NCBI GenBank assembly: GCA_013152795.1 | Contig: JAADFS010000009.1 | Span: forward strand, 1-10,927 | Reading direction: 5' to 3' | Length of the DNA stretch: 10,927 nt | Source: Deferribacteres bacterium | GTDB lineage: Bacteria > Nitrospirota > Thermodesulfovibrionia > UBA6902 | Shown here: piece by piece, positions 1 to 6,056 of the stretch | Layout: every line of letters starts with the position of its first letter | Numbering within the stretch: position 1 is the stretch's first letter | Notes under the pieces: model-generated | Databases searched by the model: none | What the model was told of the DNA's origin: nothing | Seen by the model: only the letters and a program-made list of their open reading frames with translations | Translations under genes and position numbers: made by a program

Positions 1-188
1 GTGATCGTGATGCCCCTTTCCTGCTCCTGCACCATCCAGTCCATGACAGCCGTGCCTTCATGCACCTCGCCCATCTTGTACGTAACACCGGTGTAATAGA
101 GTATGCGCTCCGTCACCGTGGTCTTTCCTGCATCGATATGGGCCATGATGCCTATGTTTCTTGTATTTTTCAGTGAAATTTCCGCCAT
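1..188 (-). CDS. fusA: Elongation factor G, N-terminal part (cut by window edge)
   Basis: The first 62 codons of EF-G, the GTPase that drives translocation of tRNA and mRNA on the ribosome. Translating the minus strand from the ATG at 186-188 gives MAEISLKNTRNIGIMAHIDA and then GKTT, the P-loop (G1 box AHIDAGKT at residues 16-23). It goes on through GEVHEG and MDWM to QEQERGITI, the start of the switch I/G2 region, at the window edge. The order rpsL-rpsG-fusA is the classical str operon. Only 10 bp separate the rpsG stop from this start, and an AGGTGG Shine-Dalgarno lies about 14 nt upstream, overlapping the end of rpsG, which suggests coupling. The gene continues beyond position 1. Identity is secure; whether it is the only fusA copy cannot be told. 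Confidence 0.97.
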   Translation of the reverse strand, partial: MAEISLKNTRNIGIMAHIDAGKTTVTERILYYTGVTYKMGEVHEGTAVMDWMVQEQERGITI

Positions 189-198
189 CTCTTTATCT

Positions 199-669
199 CT
201 ACCACCTGTAATGGGCGAATGCCTTGTTGGCCTCGGCCATCTTGTGAGTATCTTCCCTCTTCTTTATGGATGCGCCTGTCTTATTGGCTGCGTCCATGAG
301 TTCCGCAGCCAGCTTCTCTTTCATTGTCCGCTCTCCGCGTTTTTGTGCAAAACCTATAATCCATCTGAATGCCAGTGCTATTCTTCTCTGCGGCCTTATA
401 TCAACGGGCACCTGATAAGTGGCGCCTCCGACACGTCTTGATTTCACCTCCAGCACAGGCTTGACATTATCCAGGGCTGTCTTGAAGACCTTCAGCGGGT
501 CATTGCCCGTCTTTGCCTTTATGATATCGAACGCCCCGTAGCATATCCTGGCCGCTACGGATTTCTCGCCGTCTTTCATTATAGAGTTGATAAACTTGCT
601 TACCAGTTTACTGTTGTAAATAGGATCCGGCAATATCTCTCTCTTTGCTGCTACTCGTCTTCTCGGCAT
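199..669 (-). CDS. rpsG: 30S ribosomal protein S7
   Basis: Full-length S7, 156 residues, the usual bacterial length. S7 nucleates assembly of the 30S head and contacts tRNA in the E site. It begins MPRRRVAAKREILPDPIYNS and keeps the family blocks FINSIMKDGEKSVA, LEVKSRRVGGATYQVPV and RPQRRIALAFRWI, with the C-terminal KREDTHKMAEANKAFAHYRW. The ATG is at 667-669 and the stop is TAG. It lies 17 bp after rpsL and 10 bp before fusA on the same strand, so it is co-transcribed in the str operon. The ribosome site is weak (only GGGT about 9 nt upstream), so translation may depend on coupling to rpsL. In other bacteria S7 represses its own operon; no matching leader structure was identified here. Confidence 0.98.
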   Translation of the reverse strand: MPRRRVAAKREILPDPIYNSKLVSKFINSIMKDGEKSVAARICYGAFDIIKAKTGNDPLKVFKTALDNVKPVLEVKSRRVGGATYQVPVDIRPQRRIALAFRWIIGFAQKRGERTMKEKLAAELMDAANKTGASIKKREDTHKMAEANKAFAHYRW

Positions 670-686
670 AATTATTTACCCGTTAA

Positions 687-1064
687 TTATTTTGGTTTCT
701 TGGCGCCGTATTTCGACCGCCCCTGTCTGCGGTCCGCCACGCCAAGGGTGTCGAGGGCACCTCTGACAATATGGTACCTGACACCTGGGAGGTCTTTTAC
801 TCTGCCACCTCTTATGAGAACAATCGAATGTTCCTGGAGATTATGTCCAACACCCGGAATATATGCGGTGACTTCCATCTTGTTGGTGTTGGTTAACCGT
901 ATCCTCGCCACTTTTCTGAGGGCGGAGTTGGGCTTTTTGGGGGTAGTTGTATAAACCCTCGTACACACACCTCTCCGCTGAGGACATCTCGAAAGCGCAG
1001 GACTCTTCGTCTTGTTGACTATCTGTTTCCTGCCGTTTTTTACTAATTGAGCGACTGTCGGCAA
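687..1064 (-). CDS. rpsL: 30S ribosomal protein S12 (TTG start)
   Basis: S12, 125 residues, decoding-centre protein and first gene of the str operon. The diagnostic blocks are present: CPQRRGVCTRVYTTTPKKPN, SALRK and RGGRVKDLPGVRYHIVRGAL. Lysines 43 and 44 in PKKPNS and the lysine in RVKDLPG are the unmutated, streptomycin-sensitive residues, and the PGVRYH loop is intact. The start codon is TTG at 1062-1064: translation from it gives MPTVAQLVK, matching the family N-terminus. A GGAGG site sits 4 nt upstream, and no ATG or GTG in frame fits. Compared with E. coli S12, the segment after RLTN reads NTNKMEV-like instead of NGFEV, two residues longer. Expression is driven by the promoter at 1135-1163. 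Confidence 0.98.
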   Translation of the reverse strand: MPTVAQLVKNGRKQIVNKTKSPALSRCPQRRGVCTRVYTTTPKKPNSALRKVARIRLTNTNKMEVTAYIPGVGHNLQEHSIVLIRGGRVKDLPGVRYHIVRGALDTLGVADRRQGRSKYGAKKPK

Positions 1065-1109
1065 CTTTCCTCCAATTATTAATTTTATACGCTTTTTTCA
1101 GTTAGTGTT

Positions 1110-1127
1110 TTTCCCTCAGAGGGGAAA
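1110..1127 (-). promoter_or_regulatory. Hairpin at the 5' end of the str leader
   Basis: Arms TTTCCC and GGGAAA (6 bp) around a 6-nt loop lie at the predicted first nucleotides of the rpsL mRNA. A 5'-terminal hairpin could stabilise the transcript or take part in feedback control. The structure is seen by eye; the role is inference. Confidence 0.4.
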
Positions 1128-1134
1128 CCTTAGG

Positions 1135-1163
1135 AGTTTATCAGGGTAAGAAAAATTTGTCAA
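1135..1163 (-). promoter_or_regulatory. Sigma70-type promoter of the str operon
   Basis: On the minus strand a perfect -35 TTGACA (1158-1163) is followed by a 17-nt spacer and a -10 TAAACT (1135-1140, 4 of 6 consensus). The expected transcription start is near 1128, giving a leader of about 64 nt before the TTG of rpsL. Position, orientation and spacing are all right for the ribosomal operon. The call rests on sequence match only. Confidence 0.8.
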
Positions 1164-1170
1164 TAGGGGG

Positions 1171-1192
1171 AGAAATTTTTTGAAAAATTTCT
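1171..1192 (-). promoter_or_regulatory. AT-rich palindrome upstream of str promoter, UP-element-like
   Basis: A perfect inverted repeat with 10-bp arms AGAAATTTTT and AAAAATTTCT separated by 2 bp. It lies 7 bp upstream of the -35, at about -43 to -64 from the predicted start. That position and its A/T tracts fit an UP element bound by the RNA polymerase alpha subunit, as at many ribosomal promoters. It also lies 7 bp past the stop of the upstream gene, but on the minus strand it is followed by a C run rather than a T run, so a standard intrinsic terminator is less likely. Confidence 0.5.
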
Positions 1193-1199
1193 GCTTTTC

Positions 1200-1676
1200 T
1201 TAATGGAGATATTTGACCGTATCCACCTTGTCGTCAACAAAGTATATGTTCTGTTTCCGGGGAACTTTGTAAAACCATACTTCCTGTTCCCCCGGCGTAT
1301 ACCATATCCTCGGCTGTGATGAAGACAGTATCTCCCGCACCTGCCGCTTGGTCATACCGGCCAGGATTACGCCGTTTGAACCTGCCGCCTCTCTTTTACT
1401 GCGGGTGTGCAATTCCCTTTTGCCGGATTGACGGGATGCACCAGATCTCTGCTGCTCATCCAGAACGATCCGGATCTGCCTGTTTTTTATCCAGCCCTTT
1501 TCAAACAAAATCTCACCTATAAGCCGGCGCGGTCCACCCCTGGCGGGCGCTCTGCTGTTCATCTGTTCAGCCAGGGCCTTTCTGAGATGATCCTCTGTTA
1601 TGAAGCCCTTCATAACCGCAATCCGTCCGAACTGCGGACGGGAGCCTTTTAACCCTTTAGGGCTTTCCTTTTGCAC
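1200..1676 (-). CDS. MshEN-like tandem-repeat protein with BamE/SmpA-like C-terminal domain
   Basis: 158 residues, start GTG at 1674-1676, chosen because AAGGAGG lies 8 nt upstream. No family name is firmly recognised, but two parts can be read. Residues 15-38 (QFGRIAVMKGFITEDHLRKA and LAEQ) and 52-75 (LIGEILFEKGWIKNRQIRIV and LDEQ) each follow the 24-residue pattern G3, hydrophobic 7, G10, hydrophobic 12 and 17, L21, Q24. This pattern is typical of the MshEN/T2SSE N-terminal domain, which in known cases binds cyclic di-GMP. The linker between repeats is 13 residues, longer than usual. After a basic stretch (77-100), residues 102-158 (GVILAGMTKRQVREIL, then GEQEVWFY, IYFVDDKV) resemble the SmpA/OmlA (BamE) fold. 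There is no signal peptide or lipobox, so it is probably cytoplasmic. Its start lies 3 bp after the PilZ gene stop, so the two are almost certainly one operon. Function is inferred. Confidence 0.8.
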   Translation of the reverse strand: MQKESPKGLKGSRPQFGRIAVMKGFITEDHLRKALAEQMNSRAPARGGPRRLIGEILFEKGWIKNRQIRIVLDEQQRSGASRQSGKRELHTRSKREAAGSNGVILAGMTKRQVREILSSSQPRIWYTPGEQEVWFYKVPRKQNIYFVDDKVDTVKYLH

Positions 1677-1679
1677 CCT

Positions 1680-1994
1680 TTATTCCTCCTTGCCGCATCT
1701 GAGCCTGTCCAGAAATTTCAGATAGTTTTCAGGCGGATTTAAAAGCCTGACCCCTATGCCGCCGTAAGTGTTGTCCGTCCTTTCTATCCTGCTTATTTTA
1801 ACAGGTGTCTTTAATATCTTTCCGTTCAGCCTGAGATGGAGTTCAAAATTCAGGTCAAAGGGAAATTCTATTTTTGTGTTGATAAACATCCCTGTCTCCG
1901 AAAGGTTTGTCACTGTACCGCGGCACTCCGTATTGTCGCAGTAAAAATTTGCCTCTAAACTGACCGGTATCCTCTCGCAGGATCTTTTTTCCAT
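1680..1994 (-). CDS. PilZ-domain protein (predicted cyclic di-GMP receptor)
   Basis: 104 residues, a single stand-alone PilZ domain. Both ligand motifs are intact: RxxxR as RSCER at residues 4-8, and [D/N]xSxxG as NLSETG at 30-35. The GGIGVRLL strand near the C-terminus is also typical. PilZ domains bind cyclic di-GMP and pass the signal to a partner by protein contact; which partner cannot be read from the sequence. The ATG is at 1992-1994. I see no convincing Shine-Dalgarno upstream, so translation may be weak. The end of this gene (K-E-E-stop) contains the AAGGAGG ribosome site of the next gene, whose start is 3 bp beyond, implying coupled synthesis and possibly a shared function. Confidence 0.92.
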   Translation of the reverse strand: MEKRSCERIPVSLEANFYCDNTECRGTVTNLSETGMFINTKIEFPFDLNFELHLRLNGKILKTPVKISRIERTDNTYGGIGVRLLNPPENYLKFLDRLRCGKEE

Positions 1995-2066
1995 ACTTAA
2001 AAGAACAGTCAGGTAGGCCTCCAGCCTGACACTTTAGACGTCAGACCGTAAGCCTGAGCTCTTATT

Positions 2067-2097
2067 TTATTCCTAACATTATCCAACTTTATCCAAC
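2067..2097 (-). repeat. Three tandem near-decamer repeats
   Basis: On the plus strand the units TTATCCAAC (2089-2097), TTATCCAAC (2079-2087) and the degenerate TTATTCCTAAC (2067-2077) follow one another with about one helical turn per unit. They lie in the leader of the PilZ operon. Spacing of about 10 bp would place copies on the same DNA face, as for a regulator binding array, but no known site was recognised. Confidence 0.5.
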
Positions 2098-2138
2098 CTT
2101 TTTTAATATTCATAATAATTATCTACTAATTTAAGATT

Positions 2139-2167
2139 TTTATAAATAGGGATATTCCTGATTTCAG
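2139..2167 (-). promoter_or_regulatory. Possible promoter of the PilZ operon
   Basis: Minus strand: -35-like CTGAAA (2162-2167, 4 of 6), 17-nt spacer, -10 TATAAA (2139-2144, 5 of 6). It would give a leader of roughly 140 nt. The surroundings are very A/T-rich, so chance matches are likely. Confidence 0.35.
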
Positions 2168-2211
2168 GTAAGGAAACTTCTGATCATGTGAAAAGACAAG
2201 CCGCGGCGGGG

Positions 2212-3108
2212 TTATGATTTCTTCTTCCCGGCCGTTTTTCTCGTCTTTGTTTTAGCGGCCCGTGATGCAGCAACCTTTCTTGTGCTTTTCGTCTTCCTGG
2301 ATGTGACCTCTGCGTGCACGGCGGTGTCAGCCTCTATCTGCTGCATCAGGGTTTTGGGGATGGTGCTTTCGAGAATCGCCTTTAATTCCAGTGCATTTTT
2401 CGGGGCATATGCAAATGTATCGTTATTAAAGTAAATATATACGTCCTTGCCGAGTTTCAGGTATTCCTTTATCCTCTTTGCGTCTTTCTTCAACTGCTCT
2501 GTCGTGTAATTTGTCGCATAGCTGCCGCCCTCGCCGTGCCTGCGCATGTATACAAAGTCCGCGGTCAGGGGCAATTCGTCGATGAAGTGGGGCCAGTCTG
2601 CCATACATACGGCGATGTTGGAGGCTGACAGCAGGCTGAAGACCTTCTTGGAAAGCCAGCTTTTGTGCCTGAATTCAAAGACATGGCGGACAGGATACCG
2701 CTTGAGGTTCTCCACGAATTCCTCGAGGTTCTTCATGTTAAGCTTCAGATTGGGGGGCAGTTGCCAGAGGACGACTTCCAGCTTTTCCAGAAGGGGGGCC
2801 GTGGCATTGAAAAATGTCGACAGGGGAAGCTCAACATCCTTGAGCTTCTTGACATGGGATATGAAGCGGCTGCCCTTCAGACAGAATGTAAAGTCAGGAG
2901 GAGTCTCTTTATACCACCGCTCAAACGCCTCTTTTTTCAGCAGCCTGTAGAACGTGACATTCAGTTCAACCGTGTTGAACTTTTCCATGTAGAAAGACAG
3001 CCATTTTTTATGCGGAAGGTCCTCAGGATAAAACGGTCCCTTCCATGAATCATATAAGAATCCGCTGCATCCTATCCTGTACTTAGGCATTTCTCCATAA
3101 GTATACAC
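2212..3108 (-). CDS. DUF72 (YecE-like) TIM-barrel protein with basic C-terminal tail
   Basis: 298 residues of the DUF72 family, whose biochemical role is not established. Family blocks are clear: RIGCSGFLYDSWKGPFYPED near the N-terminus, NTVELNVTFYR (45-55), VYMRRHGEGGSYATNYT, and DVYIYFNND followed by FAYAPKNALEL near the C-terminus. The last 29 residues (270-298) are added beyond the barrel: 13 are Lys or Arg, the rest mostly Ala, Ser and Thr (SRKTKSTRKVAAS, then KTKTRKTAGKKKS), like a histone H1 or nucleic-acid-binding tail. The start is uncertain: ATG at 3106-3108 has no ribosome site. The internal ATG at 3088-3090 (MPKYRIG) matches where the family usually begins, but its GGAG is only 2 nt away. 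It lies 44 bp downstream of mnmA on the same strand and may share its transcript. Confidence 0.9.
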   Translation of the reverse strand: MYTYGEMPKYRIGCSGFLYDSWKGPFYPEDLPHKKWLSFYMEKFNTVELNVTFYRLLKKEAFERWYKETPPDFTFCLKGSRFISHVKKLKDVELPLSTFFNATAPLLEKLEVVLWQLPPNLKLNMKNLEEFVENLKRYPVRHVFEFRHKSWLSKKVFSLLSASNIAVCMADWPHFIDELPLTADFVYMRRHGEGGSYATNYTTEQLKKDAKRIKEYLKLGKDVYIYFNNDTFAYAPKNALELKAILESTIPKTLMQQIEADTAVHAEVTSRKTKSTRKVAASRAAKTKTRKTAGKKKS

Positions 3109-3152
3109 TGAAATGTCAAAAAATTAAATAGGAAACTTAACCCCGCCGGACC

Positions 3153-4244
3153 TCAGGCATCCAGCGGAATATATTCGATTATCCCGCCGCCGATGACCAC
3201 GTCTCCATGATAAAAAACAGCACTTTGTCCCGGTGCAGGCGCCCACTGCGGCTCATCATACTCAACAGTGACCCCTGAACCGTTTTCAGGAGTTACGGTT
3301 GCGGGCATCTCCCTCATGGTTGAACGTATCCTGACGCCGGCCCTCAGCGGTTCTGCAGGGGGGGTCATGGATATCCAGTTCACTTCCTTTACCTTGAACT
3401 TCCTTCTCATTGCATCTTCCCTTGAGCCGACAATAACTGTGTTGCTTTTCCTGTCGATTGCCGCCACATAACGGGGCTGAAGCGATGCTATCCCCAGGCC
3501 CTTCCTCTGCCCCACGGTATAAAATACAATTCCCCTGTGTTCACCGAGGACTTTGCCGGACGTATCCACTACGGGACCCGGCCTGAGTGCCTCGGGTGAA
3601 ACATTCTTTATGAAATCCGCATAGTTATCGCTGCCGACAAAGCATATCTCCTGGCTTTCGGCCCTCAGGGCGGTCGAAAGGCCGAGCTGCCGGGCTATCT
3701 GCCGTGTCTCCTGCTTTTTCATCCCTCCGAGGGGAAAGACGGTCCTGGAAAGCTCGTCCTGCCCCATCACGTATAACACATAGGACTGGTCCTTTCTTTC
3801 GTCAATCCCTTTTTTAAGCAGGAACCTGCGCCCTTCCCCGTCACTGTCCGGTGCCGGCTCTGTCCTTGCATAATGGCCCGTGGCAATATACCCGGCGCCG
3901 GTTTCAGCGGCCTTCCTGAGGAGGAAATCGAATTTTATGTACTTGTTGCACAGGATGCAGGGATTCGGGGTCGTTCCCCTGATATACGAGGTGCAGAAAT
4001 CCTCGATAACATGACGGTAGAAGGCATCTCTCACATCCACTGTGTAATGCTCGATGCCGAGTTTCTTCGCCACTGACTTTGCAAGGCCTATTGTCCTGAC
4101 GGAACAGCAGGTATTTGAGTTTTCCATATCCCTCCTGTCCCACAGCTCGAAACTCAGGCCGGTTACCTTGTATCCCTGCTGTTTAAGCAGATATGCGGCA
4201 ACGGATGAATCAACCCCGCCGCTCATTGCAACGATTACTTCCAT
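3153..4244 (-). CDS. mnmA: tRNA-specific 2-thiouridylase MnmA
   Basis: 363 residues, normal family length. MnmA adenylates and thiolates uridine 34 of tRNAs for Lys, Glu and Gln, giving s2U. The ATP PP-loop SGGVDSS is at residues 8-14. The nucleophile cysteine is C99 in NPCILCNKYIKF and the persulfide cysteine is C201 in SQEICFVG, both as in E. coli C102 and C199. Other family blocks are ATGHYAR (121-127), KDQSYVLY (151-158) and YTVGQRKGLGI (242-252). The C-terminal beta-barrel is complete, ending GGGIIEY. The start ATG at 4242-4244 gives MEVIVAMSGG, the expected N-terminus; the upstream Shine-Dalgarno (AAGG, about 12 nt away) is weak. It follows the inverted-repeat region after rny, so it probably has its own promoter, though none is convincing. 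Confidence 0.97.
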   Translation of the reverse strand: MEVIVAMSGGVDSSVAAYLLKQQGYKVTGLSFELWDRRDMENSNTCCSVRTIGLAKSVAKKLGIEHYTVDVRDAFYRHVIEDFCTSYIRGTTPNPCILCNKYIKFDFLLRKAAETGAGYIATGHYARTEPAPDSDGEGRRFLLKKGIDERKDQSYVLYVMGQDELSRTVFPLGGMKKQETRQIARQLGLSTALRAESQEICFVGSDNYADFIKNVSPEALRPGPVVDTSGKVLGEHRGIVFYTVGQRKGLGIASLQPRYVAAIDRKSNTVIVGSREDAMRRKFKVKEVNWISMTPPAEPLRAGVRIRSTMREMPATVTPENGSGVTVEYDEPQWAPAPGQSAVFYHGDVVIGGGIIEYIPLDA

Positions 4245-4490
4245 GGGATATGTACCTTACAGTGATGGTATAAAATACTGCCAGCGGGGCAGAGGAGTCT
4301 GCCGGGAAAGCTTTATCTGCGATACCTTCAGGAAATACTTCGCACGGCATATCAACTGCCCGTGATTCGTGTCCGTTGTTCGTGACCGTAAAAGACACTC
4401 AACAGAAACGGACACGGTTAACCGACACGGAGAACGGCCTTTTTCCCGTTTTCCGGCAGACTCCTCTGCCTGCTTATGCAATATTAATGT
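4245..4490. other. 246-bp gene-free region between rny and mnmA, rich in inverted repeats
   Basis: No protein in any frame looks real. The stretch holds an outer 22-bp inverted repeat pair (4288-4309 and 4449-4470, one mismatch), an inner 10-bp inverted pair CGTGTCCGTT (4368-4377) and AACGGACACG (4407-4416), and the perfect palindrome CGGTTAACCG (4415-4424). No U-tract terminator or strong promoter was found. Confidence 0.6.
4288..4470. repeat. 183-bp segment bounded by 22-bp inverted repeats (MITE-like or fold-back element)
   Basis: The left arm 4288-4309 (GGCAGAGGAGTCTGCC then GGGAAA) and right arm 4449-4470 (TTTTCC then GGCAGACTCCTCTGCC) are reverse complements with one mismatch. Each arm also folds alone: GGCAGA and TCTGCC around a 4-nt GGAG or CTCC loop. 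Such an arrangement resembles a small non-autonomous mobile or repeat element, but I see no target-site duplication and cannot check copy number. It may instead be a pair of hairpins acting at the rny 3' end and mnmA 5' end. Confidence 0.6.
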
Positions 4491-6056
4491 TTACTTTGCA
4501 TACTCCACGTACCTGGACTCCCTGATCACCGTGACCTTGATCTGGCCCGGATAGGTAAGCTCCTCCTCGATCTTCTTCGCCAGGTCACGCGATATCTGGG
4601 CCGAGAGTTCATCATTGACGGTCTCGGGTTTTACAATAATCCTCACTTCCCTGCCCGCCTGGATTGCATAGGACTTGTTCACACCGTCAAAGGACGTGGC
4701 TATCTCCTCCAGCTTCTCAACACGCTTCAGGTAGTCCACAAGGGTCTCTTTTCTTGCACCCGGCCTTGCCGCGGAAAGTGCATCAGCCGCCGCTACAAGG
4801 GATGCCTCCACTGTGGCGGGGTCGCCTTCGCCGTGGTGAACGCGGATGGCGTTGACCACTTTAAAGTTCTCCCCGTATTTCTTGGCCATATCCGCCCCTA
4901 TCGCCTGGTGCGAGCCTTCAATCTCATGGTCTACGGCCTTGCCGATGTCGTGAAGTATCCCGGCCCTCTTTGCGAGTCTTATATCCACCCGCAGCTCGCC
5001 GGCCATTATGCTTGCAAGATAGGCGACTTCCTTGGAATGCTGGAGCACATTCTGGCCGTACGATGTCCTGTATTTAAGCCTTCCGATCAGCTTCACCAGT
5101 TCGGGATGTATGCCGTGCAGCCCGAGGTCGAATACCGCCTTCTCACCTTCCTCTTTTATGGTTGCGTTGATTTCCCTGGTGACCTTTGCCACAACCTCTT
5201 CGATCCGGGTAGGATGTATCCGGCCGTCGCTTATAAGCCTCTCCAGTGCGATCCTGCCTATCTCCCTCCTTACAGGGTCGAAACACGACAGCAGGACCGT
5301 CTCCGGCGTGTCGTCTATAATGAACTCAACCCCTGTGGCGGCCTCAAGCGCCCTTATATTCCTCCCCTCTCTTCCTATGATTCTTCCCTTCATCTCGTCA
5401 CCGGGAAGGCTGACTGTGGAGATGGTATTGTCGCTTACATATTCACCGGCATACCTCTGAACAGCGAGGCTCAGTATCTCCTTGGACTTCCTGTCCGCGG
5501 CCTCAAGGGCCTCGTCCTGGACCCGTTTTGCAATCTTTGCGGCTTCAAACTTCGACTCCTCCTCAACTCTCCTGAAAAGCTCCTTTCTTGCATCCTCCAC
5601 ACTCATGCCCGATATCTGGGCCAGTACCTCTTTCTGTTTATTCAGAATCGCCTCGCAGTTGCGTTCCTTCTCCTGTATCGCCTTTTCCCTGTTGTTAAGC
5701 TCCCGTTCCTTTCTGCTGAAATGGTATTCTCTCTTGTCAAGCTGCTCAAGCTTGCGGTCAAACATCTCCTCCCTCTGCCTGAGCCTCCTGTCAAGCTGGT
5801 TCAGCTCTGCGCGGCGTTCTTTCAGCTCTCTCTCAGCCTCTGTCTTTAAACGAAGATTTGTATCCTTTGCTTCAAGCAGGGACTCCTTTTTAATGGAATT
5901 CGCCTCTCTTTCAGCTTCCAGTAAGACATTCCTGGCCTTTTCCTCCACTTCCTTCAATTTTTTACTCGAACTTACTTTATAGTATATGAGCGACGAAACA
6001 AAACCAACAACAAGCCCTGCTATCAGAATAACAAGGATATTCACTGTGCCATTCAT
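4491..6056 (-). CDS. rny: Ribonuclease Y
   Basis: 521 residues, typical length. RNase Y is a membrane-anchored endoribonuclease that starts mRNA decay. Domains in order: a transmembrane segment (about 5-26), a long charged coiled coil (about 32-200), a KH RNA-binding domain with the GRIIGREGRNIRALE loop (224-238), and an HD hydrolase domain. In the HD domain H340 (VLQHSKEVA), H369-D370 (GILHDIGK), HH407-408 (RVHHGE) and D425 (AAADALSA) are the expected metal and catalytic residues. The C-terminus ends ESRYVEYAK as in the family. The ATG at 6054-6056 overlaps the TAA of rarA by one base, and AGGAGGAG lies 6 nt upstream inside rarA, so the two are translationally coupled. Confidence 0.98.
   Translation of the reverse strand: MNGTVNILVILIAGLVVGFVSSLIYYKVSSSKKLKEVEEKARNVLLEAEREANSIKKESLLEAKDTNLRLKTEAERELKERRAELNQLDRRLRQREEMFDRKLEQLDKREYHFSRKERELNNREKAIQEKERNCEAILNKQKEVLAQISGMSVEDARKELFRRVEEESKFEAAKIAKRVQDEALEAADRKSKEILSLAVQRYAGEYVSDNTISTVSLPGDEMKGRIIGREGRNIRALEAATGVEFIIDDTPETVLLSCFDPVRREIGRIALERLISDGRIHPTRIEEVVAKVTREINATIKEEGEKAVFDLGLHGIHPELVKLIGRLKYRTSYGQNVLQHSKEVAYLASIMAGELRVDIRLAKRAGILHDIGKAVDHEIEGSHQAIGADMAKKYGENFKVVNAIRVHHGEGDPATVEASLVAAADALSAARPGARKETLVDYLKRVEKLEEIATSFDGVNKSYAIQAGREVRIIVKPETVNDELSAQISRDLAKKIEEELTYPGQIKVTVIRESRYVEYAK

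Larger units (their letters stand above)
1995..2211. other. 217-bp A/T-rich leader/intergenic region
   Basis: No gene is seen between the PilZ gene and the DUF72 gene. On the minus strand, moving toward the PilZ gene, it holds a small palindrome CCTGATTTCAGG (2157-2168), a possible promoter (2139-2167), three tandem near-copies of a decamer (2067-2097) and an imperfect hairpin with arms GTCAGG/CCTGAC (2008-2030) just before the PilZ start. Confidence 0.5.

Noticed and set aside
103..441. Plus-strand frame across the fusA/rpsG junction
   Set aside because: It is antisense to two certain genes and has no supporting signal.
1171..1192. Palindrome as an intrinsic terminator of the PilZ operon
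   Set aside because: The stem is all A/T and is followed by CCCCC, not a T run, on the transcribed strand.
2205..3149. 10-bp inverted copies of GGCGGGGTTA on both sides of the DUF72 gene, as element ends
   Set aside because: The match is short, no transposase or duplication is present, and a similar ACCCCGCC string also occurs inside mnmA, so chance is likely.
4210..4481. Two short minus-strand frames in the rny-mnmA gap
   Set aside because: Their translations follow the inverted repeats (for example KLSRQTPLPRW), with no ribosome site or family resemblance.
4833..5849. Long plus-strand open frame (338 codons) opposite rny
   Set aside because: It is wholly antisense to RNase Y, has low-complexity Leu/Pro/Ser-rich translation and no ribosome site; it reflects codon bias of rny.
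5482..5982. Plus-strand Ser/Phe-rich open frame (166 codons)
   Set aside because: It is the reverse reading of the Lys/Glu-rich coiled coil of RNase Y.
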